DNA of 64,000 nt from a bacterium (GTDB lineage: Bacteria; Babelota; Babeliae; Babelales; RVW-14), in the NCBI GenBank assembly GCA_016699045.1, contig CP064957.1:1178001-1242000 (forward strand), read 5' to 3'. Every line of letters starts with the position of its first letter. Positions within the stretch are counted from its first letter, which is position 1. The translations under genes were made by a program, and so were the position numbers. The notes beneath the pieces are model-generated. The model made no database searches, had not been told where the DNA came from, and saw nothing but the letters and a program-made list of their open reading frames with translations. This document shows positions 43,199-53,085 of this stretch, piece by piece.

Positions 43199-44542
43199 TC
43201 ACTTAGCAAGTTTTTTGTCGTTGACCACGTATCCCTTCTGTGTCAGTTGATCTCTGAGTTTATCTGCCAGGGCCCAATCTTTGTTGATGCGGGCTTGTTC
43301 TCGTTGGGCAATTAGCGATTCAATTTCTGGAGTTATGGCCACAATTTCTTCCGCCAGTGGTGCCAACGTTAGGCCCATAATATTCTGCAAGATAGAGCGA
43401 ACAGCGCGTGAAAGTTCAAGTGATTCTTTAATTGTTGCAAAATGTTGAAATAGAATACCGAACATTTTGGGACTATTCAAATCATCGCACAGTGCTTCAA
43501 TCATTTCTTTGATAATGGGATGGCTGGCAATAAGTTCTGATGCTTGATAATTGAGAGGGGTTGAGAGATGGCCAAAATGAGCAACCAGTTTTTTATAGAC
43601 TGTTTGTATGCCCTGCAAGGCATCGAAGCTAAAATCGATTGGTGTACGGTAGTGATGCTGTAAAAAGAAATATCGTAAAATCATTGGATCAATTTGTTCA
43701 AAAATTTTATCCAAAGCAACCACGTTACCCAATGATTTTGACATTTTTTCTTTGTCGATATTTACAAAAGCATTGTGGAGCCAGTAGCGTGCAAATGGTT
43801 GGTGGTGAAGGCTTTCTGATTGAGCGATTTCATTTTCATGGTGAGGGAAAACAAGATCCATGCCGCCGGCATGAATATCTATGGTTTTGCCTAAATATTT
43901 TTCTGCCATCGCAGAGCATTCAATATGCCAGCCTGGGCGGCCGTATCCCCACGGGGACTGCCAAAATTCTTGCTGGGCGGTGCCTTTCCAGAGAGCAAAG
44001 TCACCAGGTTTTTTTTTCTCTGTGTCAACTTCAATGCGCGCGCCGCTCAAGAGGTCTTCAATCTTGCGGCCTGAAAGTTTGCCATAGTCGGCAAAGCTGG
44101 TGATATCAAAATAGACATCGTGTCCCACGATATAGGCATTTTTTTGAGTTATGAGTTGTTCAATGAAAGTTATGATTTGCTTAATGTGTGTGGTAACCAA
44201 TGGTTCAACTGAAGGGTTTACACAATTAAGTTTTTGCATATCGTTATGAAAAGAGGAGATGTATAGCTGTGAAATTTTAGTGAAATCGGGCTCGTTTTGC
44301 GATTCTGCTTTTTTTAAAATTTTATCGTCAATATCAGTAAAGTTTCTGGCATACGTTACGTGGTAGCCAAGAAAACGAAATAAGCGCACCAGGAAATCAA
44401 ATTGAACATAGCAACGGCCATGCCCAATGTGGGCATGATCGTAGGGAGTAATGCCACAAACGTATAAAGTTAATTGTTTTTCAACGAGTGGTGTAAAAAG
44501 TTCTTTTTTCTTTGTTAAGGTGTTGGTGAGTACAATGTTCAT
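43199..44542 (-). CDS. cysS: Cysteinyl-tRNA synthetase
   Basis: A 447-residue class I synthetase: LYVCGITPYDHAHIGHGRCY (HIGH motif and first Zn ligand Cys), HIECSAMAEKYLG and HHENE (Zn ligands), KMSKSLGN (KMSKS motif). It charges tRNA-Cys. The start follows AGGAATCAT. Slightly shorter than E. coli CysS (461) but complete. Confidence 0.95.
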   Translation of the reverse strand: MNIVLTNTLTKKKELFTPLVEKQLTLYVCGITPYDHAHIGHGRCYVQFDFLVRLFRFLGYHVTYARNFTDIDDKILKKAESQNEPDFTKISQLYISSFHNDMQKLNCVNPSVEPLVTTHIKQIITFIEQLITQKNAYIVGHDVYFDITSFADYGKLSGRKIEDLLSGARIEVDTEKKKPGDFALWKGTAQQEFWQSPWGYGRPGWHIECSAMAEKYLGKTIDIHAGGMDLVFPHHENEIAQSESLHHQPFARYWLHNAFVNIDKEKMSKSLGNVVALDKIFEQIDPMILRYFFLQHHYRTPIDFSFDALQGIQTVYKKLVAHFGHLSTPLNYQASELIASHPIIKEMIEALCDDLNSPKMFGILFQHFATIKESLELSRAVRSILQNIMGLTLAPLAEEIVAITPEIESLIAQREQARINKDWALADKLRDQLTQKGYVVNDKKLAK

Positions 44543-44567
44543 ATGATTCCTGTGTACTTAGGTTGTT

Positions 44568-45029
44568 TTAACGGTGAAATTCATTCACTATATCATCAAT
44601 TTTTTGTTGCAAAGTATTCAGACTCATATCTCCCATTGGTCGTGTTTCGTTGGTACTTAATTCTTTGCCATTTTCAAATACCAAAAATGCTGGCACTCCA
44701 GATATTTTATAGTTTTTTGCTAGCTCGGGAGCTTCGTCCAAATTGATTATAGCACAATTTGTATCATTAAGCTCGCTTGCCAGTGTTGAAAAAATTGGTT
44801 TCATGATTTTGCAGCTACTGCACCATGTTGAGTGAATCATTACAATTGAAAGTTTTGGGTTCTTGATAAATTTAATAAATTTCTTCTCATTTTTAAGAGA
44901 CGTAAGATTTTTAAGTTTTTCCATGGTTGCTGGTATTTTACTTTTTGAGATCATGGCGTTGAACCAGGTGCCCCAGTTACAACCAGAAAACACGAGCATT
45001 AACATAAGCGCACAAATTATTTGAGTCAT
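44568..45029 (-). CDS. Thioredoxin-like lipoprotein
   Basis: A 153-residue protein with a lipobox (LVFSGC, Cys at ~16), so a lipid-anchored periplasm-facing protein, and a thioredoxin fold with the active-site HSTWCSSCKIMKPIF and cis-Pro in GVPAFLVFENGKEL. The redox pair is CSSC rather than CGPC. It probably shuttles disulfide electrons in the envelope. The start at 45029 follows AAGGAGTTGCTATAC. It is transcribed toward cysS with a 25-base gap. Confidence 0.82.
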   Translation of the reverse strand: MTQIICALMLMLVFSGCNWGTWFNAMISKSKIPATMEKLKNLTSLKNEKKFIKFIKNPKLSIVMIHSTWCSSCKIMKPIFSTLASELNDTNCAIINLDEAPELAKNYKISGVPAFLVFENGKELSTNETRPMGDMSLNTLQQKIDDIVNEFHR

Positions 45030-45185
45030 GTATAGCAACTCCTTATACGGTTGAGAGGCTTTTTCTCATACTTTCAATTCCTAGACGATACAAAAACAGG
45101 ACTATTTTTACAATAAACTAGAAAAAATAGCGAAGAGGGCGATAAACTGCTGCAATAAGACTATGCAAAGAAGGAGACAAGGGTT

Positions 45186-45476
45186 ATGATTCGCTTGAGT
45201 TTTTTTAAGGTAATGGTTGTTAGTGGGCTGTTCTGTGTGTTTATGCGTATTTATGAGCACAATCAAATAGTGCGCTTGAACTATGCAATACAGCGACTTG
45301 AGCATCAGCAACAAACGCTTTTAAAGAAAAAAAATGCTTTGTTAATGCAACGGGAGAATCTTAAATCGTATCATGAAACGTGTGAGTGGGCTTTGCATGT
45401 GCAGGGAATGCAGCCGTATGCTTTAAGTAAAGTGATTACGGTGACGGGCCATGCAGCAAAGGAGCTGGTATGTTAA
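45186..45476 (+). CDS. ftsL: FtsL-like septal coiled-coil protein
   Basis: A 96-residue protein: one N-terminal membrane helix (residues ~5-22) and a short coiled coil (NYAIQRLEHQQQTLLKKKNA). Size, topology and position directly before the FtsI-type transpeptidase, overlapping it by 7 bases, match FtsL/FtsB-type divisome proteins. Sequence of such proteins is poorly conserved, so the name rests on architecture and context. Ribosome site AAGGAGACAAGGG. Confidence 0.6.
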   Translation: MIRLSFFKVMVVSGLFCVFMRIYEHNQIVRLNYAIQRLEHQQQTLLKKKNALLMQRENLKSYHETCEWALHVQGMQPYALSKVITVTGHAAKELVC

Positions 45477-47101
45477 AAAAAGATTATAAGGTTCGCGTTG
45501 TAGTCATTTTTTGTACATTTGCAGCGCTATTTGCAGTTATTATTATTCGTCTTTTTCTTTTGCAAATTCGGCAGAAAACTTTTTTTACTCATTTGGCGCA
45601 GCATCAGTATCATGTTGAAGTTACGGTGAATCCGGCGAGGGGCGAATTTTTTGATTGCCGGGGCAAGTTATTGGCTTTAAATCAAGAAGTTGCATCAGCC
45701 TTTGTGTTGCCAAGTCAGCTTAAAAGTGCCGTTCAGACAAAACGTTTTCTCAAAGAATGCTATCCGAATGCTTATCAACGCATGATTCAAGATCCTCAAC
45801 GACAATTTTTATGGGTTGAGCGCAAATTGTATGATCAGCGACTGGCCAATTTTAATGAACTGGTAAAAAAATATGGGGTTGAAGATATCCATTTTATTAA
45901 TGAGCCGCAGCGTTTTTATCCTTACAAAGAGCTTGGACATGTTATTGGGTTTACTGATATTGATAATCGAGGCATTGCTGGGCTTGAATTAATGTATGAT
46001 AAAATGTTAAAGGGTGCTTCAACGGTGGTTAGTCTTGCTAAAGAAGCGCGTTCTCAAGATTTGTATTTTGAAAAAAAGATCATAAAGAAGGGGTATGCCG
46101 GCTCGCCCGTTACCTTGACGCTTGATGCGACGTTGCAATTTTTAGCGTGCCAAGAACTTGAAGAAGCCGTTAATAAGTATCATGCACAGGCGGGTTCAGT
46201 TCTTATTATGAATCCAGATACGGGCGAAATTTTGGTGATGGCCAATGTTCCTTCATTCGATCCACACGTGCCGCCAGCATCCCTTGATAGTACAAAAAAT
46301 AGCATTGTGACGGAATGTTATGAATTAGGGTCGGTTTTTAAAATTTTTGCGGGATTGGCAGCTCTTGAAGATCAGGTTGTTGATTTTGAGGAAATAGTTG
46401 ATTGTGAGGGCAAGGTCGGTTTTGTGAATGGTTTTCGTGTTGAGAACTGGAAAACGATGTATGAATTGCCATTTCGCGATGTGATTCGTTATTCAAGTAA
46501 TATTGGTATTGCCAAAATTATGCAACGTGTGGGTTCTTCTTTTTATAACCACTTAGTTAATTTTGGGTTTGGTAAAAAGACGGGTATTAAGTTTCCTGGT
46601 GAGCGCGAGGGTTTTGTGAATCATCCCGACAAGTGGTCAGCTTCTTCGTTAATTGTGATGTCGTTTGGTTATGAAATTATGGCAAATTTATTGCAGTTGG
46701 GTATGGCTGTTTCGATGATTGCTAACGGAGGGCTTTATGTTATTCCTACGTTGGTAAAGCAAGATACGCCAGCACGGCATCATGATCGTCGCTTGTATCG
46801 CTCAGATACCATTGAAAAAGTTAAAGAAATTTTGACGTCAATTGGCGAGAGTTACCAGATACCTGGCTATCGTGTGATGGGCAAGACCGGGACGGCGCGC
46901 TTGGTAAAAAATGGCGAATATTCAACAACCAACCACATTTATACCTTTTCGGGCATTATCGAAAAAGATGATTATCGACGGGTTATTGTAACGTTCATTC
47001 GCGAGCCAGAGGGCTTTCATCATTATTGGGCGTCACAAATTAGTGCACCACTTTTTAAAAAAGTGGCAGAAAAAATGATTATGCATGAGCGAGGGGCTTA
47101 G
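45470..47101 (+). CDS. ftsI: FtsI-type peptidoglycan D,D-transpeptidase (PBP)
   Basis: A 543-residue penicillin-binding protein with one N-terminal membrane helix and the transpeptidase triad: SVFK (active Ser, in ELGSVFKIFAGL), SSN (YSSNIGIAK) and KTG (MGKTGTARL). It cross-links septal peptidoglycan. Start 45470 follows AAAGGAG within the ftsL-like gene. The convergent yraN gene ends 4 bases inside this gene. Confidence 0.92.
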   Translation: MLKKDYKVRVVVIFCTFAALFAVIIIRLFLLQIRQKTFFTHLAQHQYHVEVTVNPARGEFFDCRGKLLALNQEVASAFVLPSQLKSAVQTKRFLKECYPNAYQRMIQDPQRQFLWVERKLYDQRLANFNELVKKYGVEDIHFINEPQRFYPYKELGHVIGFTDIDNRGIAGLELMYDKMLKGASTVVSLAKEARSQDLYFEKKIIKKGYAGSPVTLTLDATLQFLACQELEEAVNKYHAQAGSVLIMNPDTGEILVMANVPSFDPHVPPASLDSTKNSIVTECYELGSVFKIFAGLAALEDQVVDFEEIVDCEGKVGFVNGFRVENWKTMYELPFRDVIRYSSNIGIAKIMQRVGSSFYNHLVNFGFGKKTGIKFPGEREGFVNHPDKWSASSLIVMSFGYEIMANLLQLGMAVSMIANGGLYVIPTLVKQDTPARHHDRRLYRSDTIEKVKEILTSIGESYQIPGYRVMGKTGTARLVKNGEYSTTNHIYTFSGIIEKDDYRRVIVTFIREPEGFHHYWASQISAPLFKKVAEKMIMHERGA

Positions 47102-47454
47102 TTAAACGCGTTAGGGATGTACGTCATTTCATAGTTGGTACCGTTGCTTGTTAGGGCAGCGATATCAAAACGCAGCACTTTGTCTTGTATTTTGTGCTCT
47201 AAAATAAAGCTGTAGGCTGTGCGAATGAGCTTTTGCTGCTTGCTGTACGTAACCGTTGTACTGATGGGAAAATAGTTGCTTTTACGTGTTTTGACTTCAA
47301 CAAAAACAACGAGATCGCCTTTACTAGCTACCACATCAATTTCGCCCCAGCGCTTGCGATAGTTACGAGCGCAAATGGTAAAGCCTTGTCGCTCAAGCCA
47401 TTGAGCAGTAAATTCTTCACCATTGTTGCCGAGTTCTTTGGTTGGTTTAATCAT
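47098..47454 (-). CDS. yraN: YraN family (UPF0102) endonuclease-like protein
   Basis: A 118-residue protein with the nuclease-fold motifs WGEIDVVA and VFVEVKTRK, typical of the YraN/UPF0102 group related to Holliday-junction and restriction endonucleases. The biological role is not settled. Length matches the family. It is 6 bases after bamD in the same direction, so the two probably share a transcript. Confidence 0.85.
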   Translation of the reverse strand: MIKPTKELGNNGEEFTAQWLERQGFTICARNYRKRWGEIDVVASKGDLVVFVEVKTRKSNYFPISTTVTYSKQQKLIRTAYSFILEHKIQDKVLRFDIAALTSNGTNYEMTYIPNAFN

Positions 47455-47460
47455 AAAGGT

Positions 47461-48273
47461 TTAAAAAGAAAAATCTTTTTTCGTTACTAATGCTTGTGCC
47501 ATGCGCGTAAATTGTGATTGTGGATGTTCGTTGAGCAGTTTTTCAAGTGAATCTTGGATGGCAGATTCTTTGTTTTCTCGCTGAGCAAGTTTACATTCAA
47601 GGTATAACAAGCGTGGTTTTAGCGATTCATTTTTGTCGCCATACATCTTTTGTAGGTTTGCAAGTCGGCCGCGTGCTGCGCGGTAGCATTTTTCTCGTTC
47701 TTCTGGAAGAGGAGAAAGATCGCCTTGTTTGAGATAGAAATTGTAGACATAGACTTCTTTGTTGATGAGCTTATGTTCAGATGTGTTTTGGATGTCTAAA
47801 ACATCTTTGCGGTATTCTTGATAACGCGTTTGTGTCAAATAATCATTGCAGGCGGTAATAACATCTTTAGTGACCGATTGGTCGCAGTCGGTGCGTAGTG
47901 TGTGATAAAATTGAGCCAAAATAGAACGGTATTTTGCGTATTCAGCTTTAGCGTCAGATGGATAGTACTGCGTAAAATGTTCATAAAGCTTGTTGGCGGC
48001 AGGGTAATCGCCCGTTTTAAAGTACGCGTCGCCAAGGAGTAATTTAAAATTTCCTATGTCGTCGTGGTCGGGGTGTTTGGCAATAATTTTGTCTAAATAT
48101 TCGATGGCCGCATCGTGCCGTTGGTTGTTCATGGCAGTAAGGGCGTGTTGCTTGAGTTCATCAACATTCATCTCTTCTGCCTCTTTTTGTTTGGCGCAGC
48201 CAGAAAAAAACAAGAAGAAAACGGTTACCATAATCGATAAAACGCTAAAGGGAGTATCTTTTCTTACAACCAT
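47461..48273 (-). CDS. bamD: Outer-membrane assembly lipoprotein BamD
   Basis: A 270-residue lipoprotein (lipobox FFSGC, Cys near residue 26) followed by TPR-like helical pairs (DAAIEYLDKIIAKHPDHDD, YPAANKLYEHFTQYYPSDA, YVYNFYLKQGD). BamD is the essential partner of BamA in inserting outer-membrane proteins. Start 48273 follows AAAGGATTGTAC; an earlier in-frame ATG at 48294 is less likely. Its presence supports a beta-barrel-containing outer membrane. Confidence 0.85.
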   Translation of the reverse strand: MVVRKDTPFSVLSIMVTVFFLFFSGCAKQKEAEEMNVDELKQHALTAMNNQRHDAAIEYLDKIIAKHPDHDDIGNFKLLLGDAYFKTGDYPAANKLYEHFTQYYPSDAKAEYAKYRSILAQFYHTLRTDCDQSVTKDVITACNDYLTQTRYQEYRKDVLDIQNTSEHKLINKEVYVYNFYLKQGDLSPLPEEREKCYRAARGRLANLQKMYGDKNESLKPRLLYLECKLAQRENKESAIQDSLEKLLNEHPQSQFTRMAQALVTKKDFSF

Positions 48274-48474
48274 GTACAATCCTTTTTTGTGCATAAATGG
48301 GCAATTACTTAATCACATCTAGCAGTGTACGAAATTCTTGAATTTTTGCAAAATTGTATGACTTAAAATAAATTTAATTAAAAATAATCACTTCAGCTGG
48401 CGGCGATGCGAATTCTTTGATAGACTTGCACTTTCAGAAAAGCGCTTATGGTAAAGTACATTAAAAGGATGTTC

Positions 48475-50067
48475 ATGGACAGAAAGCTTATTTATTCCGT
48501 TATTCTTTCGTGTTTGACTGTGTGGGGGTTTCATTATTTTTTTGGGCATAAAGCGGCGGTTGAACAAGGCGTTGTGGCAGTTGGGCAGCAAGCAGAAGTG
48601 GTTACTGGTAATGCGATTCGTGTGCCTGCAGTTGAAAATTTACACAAACAATTGCAGCTTGATCCAAATATTAACGAACAAAAGAGTGTAGGCGAAGAAG
48701 TTTTGGTTACGCTTAAGACCGATTTGGTTGAAGCGACTTTTTCAAGTTTTGGCGGCGTGTTGAAAAGCATGAGCTTCTTACAGCATCAAGGCAAGCAACA
48801 TGAGCCATTGCAAACCCTTGCTACGCATAAAGTGCTTAAAGAATCCAAGTTGCAACATTCTTGTTTCTTGTTGGCGTTTGAAGAAAATACGCCGTACAAC
48901 TATTCTTTGCTTGATCATCATCAAGATAATGATAAAGAAGTAGTGGTGTTTGGTACGCAGTATGCTGGCTGGCAGATTAAAAAAAGCTATACCTTGCACA
49001 AGGACAGCTACAAAGTTGATGTGGTATTAGATTTTATCCCACAGGGTAGAGTTCAGCCGCTTAGTCCGCGGCTTTATTTTATGGCGCCGTATAGCCCAGA
49101 ACTGGTTGATGACGTTATTCAGCCAATTATGTTCAACGAACGGAATGCATCGCTTGATATTAAAACGTTAGACGATGTTCAAGGGTTGGCTTGGTATTGG
49201 GCTGGCAAGCGCATTATTTTTGGTGCAAGTGACCGTTATTTTGCCCACACGTTAGTGAGTGATGACAATAAATTTGTACAACGAGCTTATTATAATATTG
49301 TCGATCAATCCGCTGTTATGCCGATTCTTGAAGGTTATCAAGTGACTGAAGCCAAGACGTGTGCGATGTCATTTTATATTGGTCCAAAAGTGTATGATCA
49401 CTTAGCAGCTGTTGACGAACAATTAACCGATATTATGTCTTTTGGCTGGCTTTCATGGTTGTGTAAGCTTATGCTTAAGCTTCTTGATTATGTGTATAAT
49501 TTTGTTGGAAACTATGGGTTAGCGATTATTGTTTTGAGCATTTTGTTGCGGTTGCCATTTTTGCCCCTTTCTTTTTATTCCCGTGGCATTATGGAATCGT
49601 ATCAAAAGCATCAACCATTTATTCAACGCATTCGAGTTAAATTTAAAAATAATCCGCAGCAGATGCAGCAAGAAATTATGCGTTATCATCAGGATCATAA
49701 TTTGCCGGTTGCTGCACCATTGATTGGCTGTTTGCCTATTTTATTGCAGTTGCCGATATTATTCTCATTGTATCGTGTTTTAAGTAACTATCTTGATTTG
49801 TACCAAGCGCCATTTTTTGGCTGGATTGTTGATTTGTCTGCAAAAGATCCGTTGTATGTTTTACCTATTTTAATGGGGCTTTCCATGGTTTGGCAACAAA
49901 GTCTGACTCCTGGCAGTGATGGCCGCCAGCGCGTGGTGATGGGCTTTTCAGCTTTGGTTATGACGGTTGTTTTTGCTGGATTTCCCGCAGGGCTTGTGCT
50001 GTATTGGTTTATGAATAATATCTTGACGATTGCTGAAGATTATCTGCGTCGTCTTGTTGTTAGATAA
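48475..50067 (+). CDS. yidC: Membrane protein insertase YidC (Oxa1 family)
   Basis: A 530-residue insertase of the Gram-negative type: a first membrane helix (residues ~5-20), a large periplasmic domain (~60-330) and the conserved five-helix core with GNYGLAIIVLSILLRLPFLP and IGCLPILLQLPILFSLYRVL. The start at 48475 follows AAAAGG. yidC is not next to jag/mnmE here. It leads a plus-strand run with recR, lptD and pepP. Confidence 0.94.
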   Translation: MDRKLIYSVILSCLTVWGFHYFFGHKAAVEQGVVAVGQQAEVVTGNAIRVPAVENLHKQLQLDPNINEQKSVGEEVLVTLKTDLVEATFSSFGGVLKSMSFLQHQGKQHEPLQTLATHKVLKESKLQHSCFLLAFEENTPYNYSLLDHHQDNDKEVVVFGTQYAGWQIKKSYTLHKDSYKVDVVLDFIPQGRVQPLSPRLYFMAPYSPELVDDVIQPIMFNERNASLDIKTLDDVQGLAWYWAGKRIIFGASDRYFAHTLVSDDNKFVQRAYYNIVDQSAVMPILEGYQVTEAKTCAMSFYIGPKVYDHLAAVDEQLTDIMSFGWLSWLCKLMLKLLDYVYNFVGNYGLAIIVLSILLRLPFLPLSFYSRGIMESYQKHQPFIQRIRVKFKNNPQQMQQEIMRYHQDHNLPVAAPLIGCLPILLQLPILFSLYRVLSNYLDLYQAPFFGWIVDLSAKDPLYVLPILMGLSMVWQQSLTPGSDGRQRVVMGFSALVMTVVFAGFPAGLVLYWFMNNILTIAEDYLRRLVVR

Positions 50068-50083
50068 TATTTAAAGGAAGCCC

Positions 50084-50683
50084 GTGTTTGAGCTTTCTCC
50101 AACATTGCAAAAATTGGTACGGCAGCTGAATAAGGTGCCGTACCTTGCATCAAAAAATGTCTATCGAGTTGCTATGTATTTCTTAAACAGCAGCCAAGAA
50201 CAAGTTGAGCAATTGTGCCGAACTATTATTGAAGCAAAAGAAGTTATTAAACCGTGCGAGGTTTGCTTTAATTGGACGGAAGGACAGGCATTGTGTTCGA
50301 TATGCACCTCAACTCAACGAAAAAAATCAACCGTTTGTATTGTTGAAACGTGGTATGATTTATACGCGCTTGAACGAGCTGGCGAGTTTAATGGTGTGTA
50401 CCATGTTTTGGGTGGTTCATTGTGTCCCTTGGAAGGTATCGGGCCTGAAAATCTTACCATAGAGCCTTTAGTTAAACGATTAGATGGTTCAATTACTGAG
50501 CTTATTTTTGCGACGAATGCAACGCCAGAAGGTGAGGCGACGGCGAGTTATATTTTTTCAAAAATAAAACATACTGGGGTTGCTGTTTCAAAATTGGCGA
50601 GTGGTATGCCAACGGGTTCAAGCCTGGAACATATGGATCGTATTACGTTGTGTAAAGCGTTGTCGGGTAGAAGGCCGTTTTGA
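50084..50683 (+). CDS. recR: Recombination protein RecR
   Basis: A 199-residue protein: N-terminal helix-hairpin-helix (LVRQLNKVPYLASKNVYRVA), a zinc finger with CEVCFNWTEGQALCSIC and a Toprim domain (VCIVETWYDLYALERAGEFN). It works with RecO/RecF in gap repair. It starts with GTG at 50084 after AAAGGAAGCCC. The stop overlaps the next gene's TTG start as TTGA. Confidence 0.93.
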   Translation: MFELSPTLQKLVRQLNKVPYLASKNVYRVAMYFLNSSQEQVEQLCRTIIEAKEVIKPCEVCFNWTEGQALCSICTSTQRKKSTVCIVETWYDLYALERAGEFNGVYHVLGGSLCPLEGIGPENLTIEPLVKRLDGSITELIFATNATPEGEATASYIFSKIKHTGVAVSKLASGMPTGSSLEHMDRITLCKALSGRRPF

Positions 50684-53049
50684 AATTACGTCAATACATT
50701 CTTTTTTTAGCCTTGTTTTTTTTTTCTTCTTTTCTTCATTCTGTTGTGCACAACGTAGCAGAATCTGTTAAAAATTTAACCATCAAAAGCCTTGCTCAGT
50801 CGGTGCAAAATCAAGATATTATTATCTTTGAGGGGCAGGTTGAGGCGCTGATTGGCAAGACGTTTCATTTGTGGGCCGATCGTGTTCACGTTGATAAAAA
50901 AAATCTCATTGCTACAGCGGCTGGCGGATCTAGGACTCCCGTGAAACTTGAAAGTAATGATTTTGTTATGTTGGCTGATGAACTTGTGCTCGATCTTGCA
51001 AAAAAAACGGGGCATGCTAAAAACTTAAAAATTCATATTCAAGAAGGCTTTTTGTCGGCTGATCGAGCAGAAAAAAAGAGTGATAATGAGTGGAGCATGC
51101 GCGATATGGTTTATACCGCATGTGACGCAGATCACAGCCATTGGCACTTGTCGGCCGTGCATGCGTATGTAAAAAGCAACTATCTGGTCTGTGTTTCTGG
51201 TGTTTTGTTGCGCGTTGGCGGGCTACCAATTTTTGGATTGCCACGTATGGCGTTTCCTATTCAAGGCCATTCGCATTCGGGTTTTTTGATACCAAAAATT
51301 TATTTTGATTATGATAATGGGTTTGGCTTTAAGCAGGAATATTATCAGTATTTTGGCCCGCATGCCGATACAACACTTGGCATCGATTGGAATGATCAAA
51401 AAGGGATTGTATTTACTGATGAGTTTCGTTGGGCTCGATCGCCAGAAAGTTATGCGCTTTTCAAGGGGCATTATGCCATTGTACAGAATGCGTACAAACA
51501 AGAGAGTGGCAAGATTTTTTCAGGCACCCAGCATCGTTACTGGGTCGAAGGTAAAGATTTTTATTCATTTGATCTGCCGGCTCTTAAGGCACACGTAAGC
51601 AGTCTTTTGTGTGTTGATTTTGGGACTGATAAGCGGATTGGGTACCAATTTTTTAATACCATTCAAGATATCGATGATGTGTTTTATAACGCATGGCTTT
51701 TTCGTATTTTATGGCCGCGGGATGTGATCAATTTGGGCATGGGCCGGACAAGAACACAACGGCAACAGTTTGCAGATTTATCGGGAAATGAAAAAGAAAT
51801 TCTGAATGGCTTGGTAACGGTTGCTCAGCTGAGTGATCCCAAAATTACGCCGCCGCTTGTTCAAAAAAAAGAATATGAAAATCGAGTGATTATTACGCAG
51901 CTGCCGTATTTTTCTTGGAATTCTGCTTATGCAAGGTGGGGTGGAATTTTTGCGTGGCGGCACGATTTATTTGTCGATCAAATTGATTATCGCGAAGAAG
52001 AATTAGCGCGATTGTTTGTTTATTCGTTGTTTGAAAGTGAAGAAAATATTGTTCCGCTTAATCATGCAATGTTGGTGCGGTTGAATTATCAATCGTGGCT
52101 GCAAGCTCTTTTTCCGTGGGCGGGTCATGCACTTCGCGTTGCGGTTCAGCCAGTGGCTCAGGTTCGTAGTTTGATAGAAAAAGACCGATATTTAAACAAT
52201 AATGTTATTGAAAAGCGCTTGTTCGCGCACGGTTCATGGCGCTTATTTGCAACTAGTTTGGTTGAGTGGTCACTGCCAGAGCTATCATTTACGAGCGAGT
52301 CGTGGCGGAGTAATTATTTTGTGCAGCCGCTGGTGCGTTGGGAATATGTGCCACGCTTTGATCAGGATCATTGGTTTTATATCGATAAGCTTGATCGATT
52401 TTATGCACAAAATGAAATTAGTGCGGGCTTAAGCACGTCGATGATGCTGAATGATGTTGGGCTTGATATTGAAGTAACGCAAGGATACGATTTTAATCGG
52501 CAGTGCGATATTTTTCCATTAAAAAGAGGGGTTGGCGCTAGTCGTTTTTTACCCTTTCATTGTTCAGCGTCTTTGCAGCATTCGTGCTTACAATCAAGCG
52601 TTACGCAAGAGTGGGATATTTATGCCGGTAAATTGATGCATTCTTATTTTTTAAATGAGTTTTTAGCCGATCGAGTGAGTTTGGGGGCTGGCTATTTGTA
52701 TCAAGCGCCTGATGCTCAGCGGCGTTGGGGGCTGCTTGCTAACACACCACATTTTTTAATATTTAATGGTTCGATGCCATTGAGCAAGCAATTTGCGGTT
52801 CATTATGATGGACAGTTTTATGCAGAAAAGGGCAAGCAATTTTTTGGATTAGCTCAAATTAAGCCTTTGTTGCATAAAGTACGCCTTGAGTATGAAGGTC
52901 ATTGCTGGGGTTTTTATGTGGGCTATGAAGAGAAAAAATATCGAGAAATAGGTATTGAGAAAAGTGAACGGGCGTTGATTTTTTCTTTGCGGCTTGATTC
53001 TCTGGGTTCATTTGCCAAAAAATTTAAACGACCTAAACTTCATCAATAA
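50680..53049 (+). CDS. lptD: LPS-assembly protein LptD (OstA)
   Basis: A 789-residue protein with a signal-like N-terminus, an OstA/LptA-like domain (residues ~30-170) with VRAD-like patterns (ADRVHVDKKNLIATAAGG, ADELVLDLAKKTGHAKN), the insert VGGLPIFGLPRMAFPIQGHS and a long C-terminal barrel. It places lipopolysaccharide in the outer leaflet. It agrees with lpxC (56812) and glmU in making lipid A. The TTG start at 50680 overlaps the recR stop as TTGA. No lptE gene is nearby. Confidence 0.85.
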   Translation: MKLRQYILFLALFFFSSFLHSVVHNVAESVKNLTIKSLAQSVQNQDIIIFEGQVEALIGKTFHLWADRVHVDKKNLIATAAGGSRTPVKLESNDFVMLADELVLDLAKKTGHAKNLKIHIQEGFLSADRAEKKSDNEWSMRDMVYTACDADHSHWHLSAVHAYVKSNYLVCVSGVLLRVGGLPIFGLPRMAFPIQGHSHSGFLIPKIYFDYDNGFGFKQEYYQYFGPHADTTLGIDWNDQKGIVFTDEFRWARSPESYALFKGHYAIVQNAYKQESGKIFSGTQHRYWVEGKDFYSFDLPALKAHVSSLLCVDFGTDKRIGYQFFNTIQDIDDVFYNAWLFRILWPRDVINLGMGRTRTQRQQFADLSGNEKEILNGLVTVAQLSDPKITPPLVQKKEYENRVIITQLPYFSWNSAYARWGGIFAWRHDLFVDQIDYREEELARLFVYSLFESEENIVPLNHAMLVRLNYQSWLQALFPWAGHALRVAVQPVAQVRSLIEKDRYLNNNVIEKRLFAHGSWRLFATSLVEWSLPELSFTSESWRSNYFVQPLVRWEYVPRFDQDHWFYIDKLDRFYAQNEISAGLSTSMMLNDVGLDIEVTQGYDFNRQCDIFPLKRGVGASRFLPFHCSASLQHSCLQSSVTQEWDIYAGKLMHSYFLNEFLADRVSLGAGYLYQAPDAQRRWGLLANTPHFLIFNGSMPLSKQFAVHYDGQFYAEKGKQFFGLAQIKPLLHKVRLEYEGHCWGFYVGYEEKKYREIGIEKSERALIFSLRLDSLGSFAKKFKRPKLHQ

Positions 53050-53085
53050 AAGTCATTAATTTATGAGTACCGTTCTGGAAAGAGG